A DNA stretch of 64,000 nucleotides from Quillaja saponaria (GCA_029379385.1 CM055605.1:4561001-4625000), one strand, 5' to 3'. Shown: positions 1 to 12,879, counted from the stretch's first letter. Numbers and translations: made by a program. Notes: generated from the letters alone by a model not told the origin.

Positions 1-409
1 TCCATGATTCCATTGGCATGGAAATCTTATAAATTAAAGCAAAAGGTATATGCATATACATATATATGACTTATGTATGTACACCCCTAAAAGAATTTCT
101 AATACAATTGTTATGTCATTATACTACCATCTAAGGCTTAAGCATTTTTCTCAGTTTTACTAGGTCTGTCAATTTTATCATTACATTTTTTAAATTCTCA
201 GCAGAAGGGAAGAGTGGGTAATTATTAACTATAAAGTTGAGATCCTCTTAAAAAAACATGAATTCTTTTGGTTAGTACAGGATTTTGTCTTTCTTTTCTT
301 TTCTTCTTTTACCCATTTTTCTTACAAGGCCGTTTTCCCTTTACATTATTTTTTCTGCAACAACAAAAAAACTACCTTTGTGGTCTGAACGTTATACAAT
401 ATTGGGCAG

Positions 410-3400
410 GAATGAGCGATCTATGCTCCCCCATGATTGTTCTCCTGGATGATGAAGCTGATGCCTTTTGGTGCTTTGAGCGTTTGATGCGCAGATTGGT
501 AACTTTTTTTGTTCTTTTTCATCTCTGCTAATCTAACTTATGTCATGGTTTTTTATCCTTGTTTGCATCACTTGGCAACTAGTTCATTGTTTATCATAAA
601 CTACTTTCTCAACAATATCGTGTTCTGTTCCAGTACTGTAATGGATATAATTGCTTATGTATACCCGTTTAGCTTCTCATTCCTAATTCATTTAGTAATT
701 GTACATTGCCTTCTGTTTTAGTTGACAATTAGTCAGTGCCCTTCCCTTTTAAAAGCAAACAAGTAAAATTTATGGATATTTCCTCAATTTTCTGTCCATG
801 CCTAGTTGGACTTGGGAAAAATGAATCTTGTTTTAAAAAGTCAAAAAAACAGGCATCCTTGTCTAGGTTGAAGGTTTGGGCTTATGTACAGCATGGATCT
901 AGTGAGCTTGCAATAATTTTTTTTTCCTGCAATTAGTTTGCTCGTATAATAATAAGGTGACTGAAATGTGAATATGACATTCATATATTTTGAGATTTTC
1001 TCTAAGACTTCATATCAATAAAATATTATTCTTTTAAAATTACCAAATTTATTAATTGGTATTTATATTCAGTTTATGCAAGTTTCTTAATTATATCTTT
1101 TGTTAAAATGTTAAAGCGAGGAAACTTCAGGTGTACTGATAGCTCTGTGGGGGTGGAGACGCAACTTAGTAACTTGGCTTCGATTACTAAAGTTATTGAT
1201 CCAAAACTTCATCAACACTTAGGTAATCTCTTCCATTTTTCTTTTTACATTTTTTTCCCATCATAAGACAAGCCAATCTACAATCCTTAATGATGTGCAA
1301 TTTGCTTTTTAACAAAATAATTCTTTCCCAAGAAATGATTAAGGTATAATACTAATGAAAAATCTGTACCTAGGGATTGGACTACTCGCAAGAAGTCAAT
1401 CTTTGTTGCATTTGTGGAAAACTAAAACAGTTCCTAGAAACAGGATACCTCTCCACTGCATGGAATCAATCTTTGCTGTTGCCTTTGTGGAAAACTAAAA
1501 CAGTTCCTGGAAACAGGATACCTCTCAACTGCATGGAAAAAGTTAAGAATTAAATAGCAAAACAACTTAAGTAGTACTAGTATAATCTTCTACAGTTGAT
1601 TGCTCTTCCATAGAATATTCAGTAGATCATGCTGAGTTTTAAAATCTCAAGTTGATTGGTTGAAATGATTTTATATAGATATAAACAAATTTATGCACAC
1701 ATTCATTTCGGTAAACAAGAACTTAATCTGTAACACGTTTCTAGATCTATATAATGGGATCAAAACCAATGCTAGGTAACCTCTGTCTCAGATCTTTTAT
1801 GAAGCTGAATTTAATGTTGCATGTTGACAGCTACCTTGTTGTTGCTATCCTGTTATAATAACATATATGATGGTTTATCTTGTTCAACTATCATAAATAT
1901 TTATGATTAGCAGTTATATACAGTGTCCTATATATAGTTGTACAACATTCATCCTGTTATAATGCATTATGTATATACTGTTTTCTTCCTCGTATCTCAA
2001 TTTGATGTCGGAAAGTTTAAAGTAACGCTGAAGTCTGTCTTTTGATCTTGGAGTGCAGAAACTCTTGGTGGAGGTGACTATCTGTTTGCTTTTCGGATGC
2101 TTATGGTTTTGTTTCGTCGAGAATTCTCTTTTTGTGATTCATTGTACCTTTGGGAGGTGTGGTCCAGCTTCTTTTTTACTCCATTACATTTCTTATTGGG
2201 ATTTTAATTTCCAATTGTTTTCTTAACTTTTGCTTTTCTTAACTTCTCTTTCTCCTTTTATGTTCAACGGGAATCTAATTGCTTAATATATGAACAGATG
2301 ATGTGGGCTCTGGAATATGACCCTGACTTGTTCTCTCTCTATGAAAATCCTAATTTACCTGCTGAAAAAGCTGAGGGGTCTAAGGGAAAAGCAAAGTCAA
2401 TACGTCAGTTTGGGAAGTTTGAGAGAGAAAACATGAGAAATGGAGGTAAGAATGCAGAAGCTCCGCTCCCTATCTCCATCTTCCTTGTTGCCAGTGTGTT
2501 GAAAGATAAGAGCTCAAAGCTACTGCAGGAAGCAAGGGGCTTGGATGATGTTGTCAAGGTTAGTATGATAACTTAATAGGTTATACTTAGGGCTGTGCAA
2601 GGAACCCGAAAAAACCGAATACCCGAACCGAACCGGTAATTCGGTTCGGTTAAATTAGGGTATTTTTCTTATTCGGTTCGGTTCGGGTAGTTAAATTTAA
2701 TACCCGTTATTTTCGGTTCGGTTACGGGTAGTGGAGTATAATGCAAACGGGTACCCGTGGTTATCCGAAAATCAAAATATATAATTTTTTTTGTTATTTT
2801 TAATGTATTGTTGTATTAATTTATAATTTTATATTTTTATTTGTGTTGAATATGTTAATATATTATGCTTTTTGTATTTTTCTTTTATAATAACTAATGA
2901 ATTTAAAAAATATGAGGTTCAAAAACAAAAAATAAAAAAATTTTACATTAATTTTAGTAAAATATTGATAAATTTCGGGTAACCGAATACCCGAACCGAA
3001 CTAGTCATATTTTTTCGGTTCGGGTAAATTCGGGTAATAATTATTTTCGGTTCGGTTCGGTTCATAAATTTTATTACCCGAAAATTTCGGTTCGGTTCAA
3101 AAATTTATCATTACCCGGACCGAACCGACCCGTGCACACCCCTAGTTATACTGAATGAAAAAGAATAATTTTATTTCAAATTATGAAGGTTACTTGAGGT
3201 TAGTTAGCACATTTTGGTTAGAGTATATAATATCTCCTGAATATTTTTGAGCTGAGTAGAGTTCCTTATATAATTTTTTTTAAGGAGGATTTCTTATCCT
3301 CAATTATTTATTTTCGTCTATCCTTAATAAAACTTATTTTTCTATCAAAAAAAAAAATTTCTCTTTCTCTTATTCCATTTAATTCTTCTCAGATATTAAA

Positions 3401-4360
3401 TGATATTACTGGAAATCTAGATGCGAAAAAAGCTTGCACCGGAGCAATGAAACTTCACAAAAAATACTTGAAGAAGGTAGGACTCTCTCTCTCTCTCTCT
3501 CTCTCACTCTCTATATATATGTATATATGTCAAATCTTTTTTGAAGGGGAAATAAAACAAACCATGCTCCAATTAATCAAATTGGTTGAGCCCTTAAAAT
3601 TTTAAACTCTAAAAAATAGTGTAAAACTTGATCGTTTGCATTATAACTTCTCTGCATTTCTGCATGCTAGCATCAGTGCTTATATTAAAAAATATGGTTG
3701 TCTTACTTGTCTCTGCTTATTTTTTTACAGTGCCAATAAGCCATGTGAAAATTAATTCAAACTAATAGGATCTTTAATTAATATTAGTGGGAACTGGGAA
3801 CCAACATGTATTCTCTTTTGCTGTTTGATCCCATGAAGAGTTCCTCCTGCATTACATCCCTTGCAGACATATCCTTCCTATCCCTTATTATATATATACA
3901 TGTACCATCTCAGCCTCCCTCTGATACCCTGAAACTTCAAAATTGAAGCATGTTACTCTTTTTCACAAAGGAGTTATCATTATACCCAAATCACCACTTT
4001 TGCTTAAAATGTATTGGGCAGAGCAACTGGTTAGCAGCATGCACTTATTCTGTAAGGGCAAGAAATATGAGCATCAAGTTGAAATTAGATTTAGTTGTGC
4101 ATATCCATGTCATATTCATATGTACATCTTAGTTCAAGTGAAGTAGCTGTCTGAAAGTTTGGCTAGATGATCGTTTTTGTGAAAGATATCATGAAAAGTA
4201 TTCGTTGGTCATCTGCCTTTGCATGCCATAATGCCACACCATTCCTGACTTCAATTTATTTCATCTTTTTTGTTTCGATTTTCCTTTCTTTTCTCTCTGC
4301 AAAGATAATTCTGATCATGATTGATTCACCATACTGCAGGCCAATGCCACCAAGACATAG
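410..4360 (+). CDS. TBC-domain Rab GTPase-activating protein, 3' part (partial)
   Basis: Partial gene whose 5' exons lie left of the window. Visible coding exons, all with GT-AG borders: 410-498, 1117-1222, 2059-2156, 2298-2558, 3393-3476, 4340-4360 (stop TAG). The translation begins with GMSDLCSP, the conserved block after the IGYCQ stretch of TBC domains. It continues through VIDPKLHQHL, LGGGDYLFAFRMLMVLFRRE and WEMMWALEYDPD, the hallmark C-terminal half of the TBC domain in plant Gyp1/TBC1D15-like proteins. The lysine-rich tail ends KKYLKKANATKT. Such proteins accelerate GTP hydrolysis by Rab GTPases in membrane traffic; the catalytic Arg and Gln fingers would be partly upstream of this window. 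The reading frame is intact across all exons seen. Intron 2298-2558/3393 holds a hAT MITE, and an Au SINE sits 47 nt after the stop, probably in the 3' UTR. Family is sure; the exact paralog is not. Confidence 0.9.
1396..1537. repeat. Imperfect tandem duplication of a ~70-bp unit in a TBC-gene intron
   Basis: Two adjacent copies (1396-1465 and 1466-1537) share the blocks tcaatctttg, ttgtggaaaactaaaacag, aaacaggatacctctc and actgcatggaa, with a few substitutions and a small indel. It lies in the intron between 1222 and 2059 and has no coding content. Confidence 0.85.
2588..3144. mobile_element. Non-autonomous hAT-type MITE with CCGAA-rich interior
   Basis: A 557-bp element lies in the TBC-gene intron. 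Its ends are TAGGGCTGTGCA and TGCACACCCCTA, near-perfect 12-bp terminal inverted repeats. It is flanked by an exact 8-bp direct repeat gttatact (2580-2587 and 3145-3152), which is the target-site length of the hAT superfamily. Both ends inside the inverted repeats consist of degenerate short repeats built on CCGAA, CGGTT and ACCCG, and the centre is A/T-rich. There is no open frame, so it depends on a transposase from elsewhere. The exact duplication suggests a fairly young insertion. Confidence 0.92.
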
Positions 4361-6766
4361 CATGAAATGCACCCCATGATTTTTCACTGACATTATGATG
4401 TTTCCTTGAGGGCAAGTCTTGGCGCAACGGTAAGTTGTTCCTTTGGTGACCTGTAGGTCACGGGTTCGAGACGTGGAAACAGCCTCTTTGCAGAAATGTA
4501 AGGGAAAGGCTGCGTACATGTGCGCCCACCCTCTCTCTACCCCCGCAATAGCCGGGGAGCACTTTGTGCACCTGGTGAGTCCTTTTTTGAGCCCTATTAT
4601 GATGTTTCCTTCATGCTATGGATGATATGGTGAGAGATGACAAGGGACTTCTAAATTTTTTGGTCTAATTTATAGATTTGTACTTTTTCTCCACGATCAA
4701 GTCTTTCTTGCTGAAGCAATTGTTGTATGTAAAGGAATTTCCATTAATTGTATAACCCCAGAAACTTTCTCTCGAAGGTTTGTTTACAAATTTTATTTTA
4801 ACCATCGGTTTTTTATACTGATTTTATGTGGTAGAAAGAAAATTTCATGCAGGTAATAGCCATCCAATGTCAACGAAATTTGTTTATTCTTTTTCTCTTG
4901 AAGACGAATGTAATAATTTTTTGTTCTTTGAGTAATTGATCTTATTGCATATCTATACATGTGCCTTTTTTTTTTTTTTTTTTTACTTGGTAGATGTTGA
5001 GCTCTAAGCAAACCATGTCAGTGAAGAATAGTTGATAAGAATATTTTCTGATGTTAGGCAGCCAACTTAAAACTTATTCGATCCTTATGAAATACTCTAA
5101 GGATACTCGCGAGTGTCCAATACTCTCAAAGTTTTTATTCAAATGGTAAGTATATGCTTTTTCCATATTTTCAAAAAAAAAAAAAGGAAAAATTAGTGAA
5201 GAATATATTGTCTTACAACCTTTCAAAACACCGTTGTCTACTAATTGTTAACCTGATAAATATACAGTATCAATTTACTTCCCATCATGATTTGAGTTCA
5301 GGAGTTTTTGGTTTAGGACTAGACAAGGCTATCACTTATTCATAGATACTGATTACACAAGAAATTGAACTAAGCACATGCTACACAAAGGAGCAATCAT
5401 CCTTTAAGTTGGTGGTTTTTTTTTATAGTATAGTAGCAAGTATATGCCCAACATAACATTCCACCAACAAAGGAAGCTTGTCTGCGGTTGTAATTTATAT
5501 CTACAGAACATCAAATCAGTTCCCTAAATGGATCCGGATTTCTCGTGTTCCCTGGGATATAAGAGTACAGCCTTGTAAAAGAGAGAAAGACACAAGGTTT
5601 TTTTTCTTTGAAAATTAAGAAAATAGTGTTTTTCTTTCTCCAAACAGAACCTATTTTTGTTCTTTATGATTTTTTAAAAATCCAAATTCAACTCTAAATT
5701 CAAATCCTCCTTATAGAAGATTTTGAAGTAACCAAATACCTCAAGATTCGGAGTTAAATTTCTTTGTTTTGTTGATTTTTAGAATAAAATGACCGTTTTT
5801 TTAATATATAAAGTAAATCGCCAAATCATCTGACGATTTATAAACAACTTAATTACTTTCTCCTCTAAAAAAAAAAGAAAAAAAAAAGAAAAAACTTGAA
5901 GGCAACAAAACTATTTGCAGCTTTTATTGATTGTCAAAATCGATATCTATAAGTTCAAGCTCATAGTATATATTCTAACAATTTTTTTTTTCACGGTGTG
6001 CTCATATTTTTTTAAATGGTTATGCTGAACACATAAATTTTATGATTTTTCAATGGTTGTACAAATGATGAAAACGCGAGGTACAAATTTATGACTTCCT
6101 GTTCTGGTAACATGATAGATTACACCATATTGACTTGTGGCAAGGGAAGACAATTTAATCATTTGTACACTTAAACATGAATTAATACATATCTGCCTCT
6201 ATATCTAGAAATGTCTTTTTAATTATTCCATGAAAGTTGTTCATGTCTTCATGACAGTAGCATTTGGCAAATTAAGACTCAAGATCTTAAACTATTGGTC
6301 TTAGAGTCGTTTCAAATTAAATCAAAGTTGTAACGGAAAGAAAAAGAAAGTGAAAAAAATGAGTCTTTTATAAGCTAAAAGAACCTTATTTGAAAGGTAG
6401 CAGTTTGAACTATTGGTACACTAGACAACAAAAATCAGACACGATGCCGATCTCATATAAAAGCTATGTATTTTTAGTTAAAACTTCCACACAATTTGTA
6501 TCATATACTCTGTTTTTTCTTTATCCTTATACAAATAGGCCTTGAAAGCATGACTTCTGCTCTTTATCTGCCCCCATATTGCAATGACATCCTCTTGCTG
6601 ATGAGACCGAACAACCCCCTGACATGAAGAAGAAGAAACAGCAAAGTAGGTATGTGATTTTCTCTAAGACTGAACCAAAGCAAAAGAAATTTTTGCACAA
6701 AAGCTAAATTCCCTACTACATGGAGTTGAAGCTTAAACAAAAAGAAACCCGGATGAATGATCAGCA
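4361..6766. other. Intergenic region between convergent TBC and COBL7 genes
   Basis: Apart from the Au SINE, this stretch is AT-rich with poly-T at about 4967-4985, an A-rich run at about 5867-5894 and no coding frame that resembles a protein. It should contain the 3' UTRs of both convergent genes. No RNA gene or further repeat with clear ends was seen. Confidence 0.6.
4408..4595 (+). mobile_element. Au-type tRNA-derived SINE
   Basis: A 188-bp element is flanked by an exact 16-bp direct repeat attatgatgtttcctt (4392-4407 and 4596-4611). The head reads gagggcaagtcttggcgcaacgg, as in Au SINEs, and contains a pol III A box (about 4419-4430) and B box (GGTTCGAGACG, 4463-4473). The body then runs through gtggaaacagcctctttgca and ggctgcgtacat, diagnostic of the angiosperm Au SINE family, and ends in a short T run. 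It is in the same orientation as the TBC gene and begins 47 nt after its stop, so it probably supplies part of that transcript's 3' end. Confidence 0.93.
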
Positions 6767-8963
6767 TCAGATAAAGTGATCTGTCATCAGCACGAATGTC
6801 AAAATTGCAATGAAGATGACCGCCATTAAACTGAAGCGAGATTTATGCCCTGAATTTGCTGTAGGAAATGTTGTAGGAAGTGCACACTCTTCTCCATTGA
6901 AGAACACCTTTGTTGGGAACCCGTCACGTTGTATCTTAAAGTCCTTTATACCCTTCTTGGTGAAAGATATCACTGATTGCTGCTTCCCAGGTACTCTTGG
7001 ATCATAAGTGTGAGTTCCATTAGTCTCCCCCATCAAGTAATTCAAACCCTTTAAGCCTTGCATAAAGATGGTCCTGTTGAGTTCTGGCAGCATTGTTCCA
7101 TTGAAGGAATACACATTTTCATAACCCCGGGAAGCCTTCTTCAATTGGATAGCAGTGAACCAATTCTCAAAATTGAATTCTTCCCAATTGAATAGAGTGA
7201 TCCTTGCTGTCCATCCAGACTTGTGGTCAGTTGTAACGTGCCAATTGATGCTAAGGGGACAATTATCAGGACAAGGTAACTTTCTGGGGATGGGAAAATG
7301 TTTCAGTGCTGCGTAAGCTTTTGCTTTCTCTGTTCGATTGGCAAATGGCACGAGAAGAGCCTCAGCAGGTAGCAACATTGGGTGGGCATTAGGATTGCAC
7401 TTGTTGTTTGTCTCAGGACAACCACAAGCACAGGTATTGCAAGGGATGACAGATTCATTGTAGAAGGCAGAAAATGAAACACAGCAGCGTGCTGCTTTAG
7501 GCTTGGGACGGGTAATATTGCAGATTACTTGCCAACTAGCAATAGCTGAAGTTGTTGTTTGAAGCCCACTTGGATCAGGGAACTCTGTTGGATCAACTCT
7601 AATTGGAGGTGCACACCTGTATTCTGGGTTAAGAACACCATTGATCTTCCATCTCATTGGAGGATTCAGAGCTGTTCTGTTCATGTCAGGTGGAAGCTTA
7701 TAGACTTGTAATTGGAAAATAGACCTTGCTTGGCTTTCATCCATAAGAGCAGGCAAAATTGTCCCATTTTTGCAACAATAAGGCAATTTACCAATTTCTT
7801 TGTCCTCAGCTCTTTCACGAGGGAGGTCAGAAATGATGGGCTTCTTGGCACAATTCATGACTTTGGAGAAATCAAAGTCTTGGTAGTACTTTCCAGCAGG
7901 GCCATATATGCATTCTGAAGGGTCCTTTTTGTGAGTGTATGCTCCTCTCATGTTGTAAATGAACTCTCCTCTCATCCACTCCCAAGTCAAATTCCAATGA
8001 TCAAGACGACCTAACGGGTGATTGTTGTCGATTGTCACTTGGGCTTGATAGTTGTTTGTGTACGCTTCGAGAATATCATATGTTAAGGAGAGATCACCAT
8101 TCTGACGAGGGAAGAACTTTGTCTTGATTGGTTTCTTTACCTTGTATTTGGGGTCCTTCTTACAGCATACATGCATGTATGTCTTCCCTATAAAATTCAT
8201 TAAACCACCAAACAAAATATGTTCCAAGTCAGAAGAGTAATTCAAAAAAGAATCCCCCAAACTTAAACAACTGCAAGATGTTTTGCAAGATCCTTGTGAT
8301 ACAAATCAAAGAATCCCCCAAACTAATTCAGATGCACATGAAACTCAAGAATTTTTAATGCACTGAATCTACAAACAAAATCAGAAACTTACCCCGAATA
8401 CGCGGTGCCGGACACTTGAAGCCGTCGTTCACAAGCTTAATGGTCTTGGGCATTGGGGTAGCAGACGGCTTGAGACCAAATTGTGTCCCTGTAAACTCCA
8501 TCCTTACCTGAATTTGGTTATAATCCCCAGCAGTTTCAATGGAAGTCTTCAAATCCGTCATAGGATTTCCTGCCAAGGTTGTTCCATTCCCAACAGCTGC
8601 AGGTAGATCATCGCCATCCACAACAACTACATTGGAGGCTGACACCAAAATCTCCCTATGTTGGAAACCAATGAACATCTTCCATGCCTTCAGTTCTGTG
8701 TCCCCGGCATTAATAATGGATGCCTCGGATTTAAATCCCCATGCTTGTGCAGACACGTTCTTCACATGTGGGTACAATTTCTCCCTTGACGTGAACGTGT
8801 ATGTCAAGAATATACCGTTACACTCATCCTGTTCCGGTGGTGGTGCCGCCGGCTTATCCTCCACATCGTAGTCTTGTCCAAAGCAAATATCAACTCTTGA
8901 AAAAATAACAAATAGAAACAATGGTAATAAGAACCATGCGATTTTCATTGATCTTGTTTTCAT
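6767..8963 (-). CDS. COBL7: COBRA-like protein 7 (GPI-anchored, class II COBL)
   Basis: Two exons, 8963-8393 and 8187-6767, joined by a GT-AG intron, give 663 residues, close to the family length for the long COBL7-11 class. The start is the ATG at 8961-8963; upstream in-frame codons have no ATG. Residues 1-30 form a signal peptide (hydrophobic core WFLLPLFLFVIF). An N-terminal domain of about 200 residues precedes the COBRA domain, as expected for the long class. The COBRA domain carries the family signature CCVSFSAFYNES followed by the cysteine-rich CNTCACGC, and many N-glycosylation sites. The C-terminus has small residues (ANSGHKS) followed by a hydrophobic tail, a GPI-attachment signal. 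COBRA-like proteins act at the outer face of the plasma membrane and cell wall in cellulose deposition and anisotropic growth. The frame is intact. Confidence 0.92.
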
Positions 8964-9008
8964 ATATTCCAAAAGTTTAAAATTAAATTTTGTTTTTGTT
9001 TTTTAATT

Positions 9009-9056
<48 letters not shown>

Positions 9057-9905
9057 AGAAGTATAAAATTGAGTTGCTTTTTCTGTTTTCTTTGAAAAGA
9101 CAATAATGAGAAAGAGAGGAAAAAAAAGGGTGGCAACGCGAGGTGGTGGGTGGAGGAGCCGCGGCGGCAGAGTGTCGACGCGGCAGAGGAGGGAAGAGGG
9201 GGGAACCTGAGGAAACCCGAAAGAGTGAGAAGTGAAATGATTTTATAAAAGAGAAAGACATTGGAGGACTGAGTCAAGCTGAATTCTCTATCGCAAGTTT
9301 TAGCGGTAGAATCGGAAGCGGAGGTTTGCTTTGTTAGGAGGACACATTGTAAGAGACAGAAGACAGTTACAAGAAGCAGTTAGTAGTGTAGGGATATTAA
9401 AGCACGATGTCGTTAGAGGTTCAAATGTTTTGCTGTTTACATTTGTTGGCAAAACAAATTAATTTTTTTTACATACTTTTTTTTTTTTTTTTGCTTTTTC
9501 TTTTCTTTATTTGTTAGTTTTTTTTTTTTTTTTTTTTAATTGTATAGATGAGAAATATATTGATATTAATTGACCATAAGGTTGTGTCTAAGAAAATTCT
9601 ATGAAATATTTGCATCCATTTCTAAATGGATCTACTTAGAATACGAATCATGACCATCAAAAATTGTTGATAAAAGGAAAAAATCGATACTAAAATTGTT
9701 TTGATTTTGGCTTTTTTTTTTAAAGAAAAATGTTTTCTATTCTTATAAACTAAATAATAATAAACAATACAAGAACACAACTGAAAATATTTTCTTCCTT
9801 TTTCTGGATATGTCAACATAACAAGTTATCTACAGGTTTTATGGTAATGAAAATTACTCCCATCTATTGTGAAGAACTTTGTGTTTCCTCTACCTATTAG
9901 CAGAT
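8964..9905. other. COBL7 5' leader/promoter and DDRGK1 3' flank
   Basis: This holds the COBL7 leader and promoter on the minus strand. A (TA)n microsatellite lies at about 9012-9052, directly upstream of the start. A GC-richer stretch with CGCGGCGG (about 9150-9190) follows, then several long T runs (about 9477-9492 and 9520-9538). No separate gene was recognised. Confidence 0.6.
9012..9052. repeat. (TA)n microsatellite
   Basis: About 20 TA units lie roughly 50 bp upstream of the COBL7 start codon, so they are probably in the 5' leader. Likely polymorphic in length. Confidence 0.95.
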
Positions 9906-10026
9906 TCAGCTGACAGTTATCTCCTCCTCAATACTGGTATCTTCAATAAATTGAGTTTTGGGCTCCAGATCAATGAACTGGTTAGACTTACTAGCTAGGT
10001 GGGAAATGCTAACTCTTCCTTGACTC

Positions 10027-12879
10027 TTAATAGTAGTCTGCAACAGCTTTCATTTCTTCTTGTCCAATGTAAATGTATTTTCCTCTGTCATCCATTACTC
10101 CAGAAAGCCGACCTAATACAGACAACATGCGAAACACAATAGAATCTTCCTAGGTGCAAGGATAAATATAGCAAGTAACAAAGATGGTAGGATTTATGTT
10201 CTATGAAAATCTTAATGTTGGTGAAAAGAATTTAAATTTCAGAGGCTTCTATGTCCTATGGATGGTCATGTTGATATATCTAACAGTATAATATTGACAA
10301 TTTTTCACCTTTTACTCTGGGACAAAATAACTTGAAAAACACCATATGGTATCAGAAGTGAACAACTACTGAAGAGGGAAGATGGAATGAATGCATGCAT
10401 GCATACTTCAAAGAGAAAAAACAGAAGTAGCTTAAAACATGGGTATGTGGAAAAGCTAAGCATACAGCCAGACCACTAAGAGATACAAAAATCTTAGTAA
10501 TCCATAAGTAAGGGAGAGAATAGAACTAGTGGCACCTCATGAAGCCCTAGCGCATGAATTAAGCATCTAATGCATTAAATTGACAACACATGAATCCAAA
10601 AAGAAAGTGAAAATATGAAAGATTCACTTACCCATGCTTTCCAAAGAGGTGATACGGTTTATGCATTCCTGCATAATACATCAAAAAAGTTAAAAGCCAT
10701 TTGCATCATTTGATCTGGTCATACAGATCGTGACAAGTTATTCATATCTACTTGCATGGAGTCAAAGACATACACACAGAACTACAGTCTATGAAATTAG
10801 AAAGTCGAACTCCCCAGTTGGTGTCCCTTGTAAGAATTCCAAATTCAATCCAACTCACACAATTTAAAGTGCACCTAGCTCCTCTTACTAAATAGAACTC
10901 AATAAAAGAATATAGTGTCCCTACTATATTTGATGTTCCTAAACTCTAGAGAGAAAACATAGGAGTTAAAAATGAATCTTGGCACATGGGGAAACTCAGA
11001 TAATGACAAAATGCAATTCAATTGTTTTTTGGTTGTACTGAAAAGAAAAAAAAAAATTCCATATCATGTAGTCAAAGAAAAAGGAAAGGGAAGACATAAA
11101 AGCTCATTCAGAAATGGGAATATAAGGATGTAGAATAAGAGTACCTGAGTTCGTAGTTTGAATTCTGCAGCAAGATCTTCTAAAGGAACACACTTCTGCT
11201 TCTGAGAGATTAGATAAAGAAGAAAATGAATCAGAATGTCAACAAACATCACTTTAAAGTGAAACTGAATATTCAGGCTCACATTTTATTGAAAACAAAA
11301 TTAAGAAAACTACGAAACTCAGAATCTTTACAGTATCGCAAAACAACCTTTATGTATTCAACAAAGTCAGCAAGCAAGCCTTGACTTCCATCTTGCACTT
11401 CATTTTCGGTGGTACCTTCAGCATCAACAGAAAATTCATCTTTCCACTTCTCAAACTCTTGTGCAGCAGCTTGCTCTTCCCTAGCCTTCTGAGCTTTAGC
11501 TTCTTCTTCCTAGATGAATGATTGCCAATACCATCAATTAGGAACAGAAGTAGACATATCTGAAAATCTAACCAAAAGCCGGGTTATCACACTACCAGCA
11601 TACGTTCCCGTGCCTCATGTTCTTCATCTTTCCTCCTCCGCAGTTCTGCATAACGGTCTTGTTTTGTTTGCCTTGACTCACGTTCAGCATCTTCAGCCTT
11701 CAGACAGTCAAAAAGACTCAGTGCCAATACTTTAAACTCCAATACTCACAGAAAACCAAGAAAAGAAACAAGAAATCCGGCACAGAAAACCAAACTAGAA
11801 GTAAGGGATAACAAACAATTCATGTACACTATCACTCTTATTTGATAAGAAAAATCTCTATTGTTCCCCAAAGTACATAAGTTATGATCATTAAAAGTGA
11901 AATATATTGTTTGAGAACTACATAGTGATTAAGCATGTCCATGTCCACGTCCTTAATAGATATCAATTATTAGATTGACAATAACAGCTTTCACATTTTG
12001 AAATCTTAAACGTCCAACCTCTCTTATATTTAAGGTTAGGAGTACATAAATTCCAAGCCTCATAATAAGGATAGTACCTGTCTTCTTGCTTCCCTCTCTT
12101 GCCGTTTCTTTTCTTTCTTTGATCCTTTAGCCTCATAATATTCACCAGCAACAGTTTCGTCATCACTTTCATCAATAGATTCTGTTCATTCAAATATAAC
12201 TGATCAGTACATAGGAAGTCCTGCAACTCATTGATTGTATGAAACACAGATAAGAAAAACCGACAAACATAACTACAATATCAGAATCAGAAATAAAAGA
12301 AAAGGAAAATATTATGCATGGAGATAAGCAAAATATTAACTGGACCAAACACCAGACAAACCACAGAAATCAGAATAACATAGCACAAATTAGTGTTCAA
12401 TCATAAATAGTACAACAATAATTATCAGATTCTACAAATTAGCATTCAATATAAATAAGATATTTAAATCCAGCATATATGACCTTCAAAACTGTTTATA
12501 AACAAATAGTAAAATTGTATGACAAACCTTCAACGGTTGGAGCAGCAGCTGATGATGTACTAGCTCCAGAAGAGGCTGCTCTCCGGCGCATTCGACCTGC
12601 ACCGGTGGCGCGTACCACAGTGTCCCTCTGTGGAACCTGAGAATTTAAAGAAAACTCTTAAGGGATTTGTGAATAGAAATGTCGAAGAAATACTGGAATT
12701 ACACGCCTAATTTTATTCAATCGTAAATTAGAAGCATAACGTTTTGGTAATTTGCAAACCTGATTCGGTTCATCCAGCTCGTTAGGTGATCGAGAATCCT
12801 GACGACGCTTCCATATAAAAAGTGGAATCAATGCGAAGAAAAGAAGCATAGAGAGAATTGCAACAAATAATTCTTCCAT
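10027..12879 (-). CDS. DDRGK1: DDRGK domain-containing protein 1 (UFBP1), C-terminus frameshifted
   Basis: Eight exons: 12879-12760, 12636-12528, 12181-12078, 11697-11596, 11509-11348, 11201-11145, 10668-10632, 10112-10027, all GT-AG and in phase, give 258 residues. An N-terminal membrane anchor (residues 4-23) is followed by a charged, Glu/Arg-rich coiled-coil middle and then the DDRGK/PCI domain with the literal [12 protein letters not shown] motif. In animals and plants this ER-anchored protein recruits the UFM1 ligase UFL1 for ufmylation. The frame stops at TAA (10027-10029) right after AVADYY. One base earlier in phase, the DNA continues as a typical C-terminal tail ([19 protein letters not shown] and onward) to a TGA at 9906-9908. 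A single extra base at about 10031 therefore cuts about 40 conserved residues, by real mutation or sequence error. Confidence 0.92.

Noticed and set aside
1..409. A further TBC-gene exon at the left edge
   Set aside because: No segment encodes the conserved residues expected just before GMSDL, so the preceding exon must lie outside the window.
2600..3130. CRISPR-like or telomere-like array from repeated CCGAAC words
   Set aside because: The words are degenerate and unevenly spaced, and they lie inside a MITE with inverted ends and an 8-bp duplication in a plant intron.
4417..4473. tRNA gene suggested by A-box and B-box sequences
   Set aside because: The boxes belong to the head of an Au SINE with target duplications; no cloverleaf or anticodon arm can be drawn.
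9007..9277. Open frames upstream of COBL7 on the minus strand
   Set aside because: Low-complexity translation of the TA microsatellite and polypurine leader; no ATG-led conserved protein.
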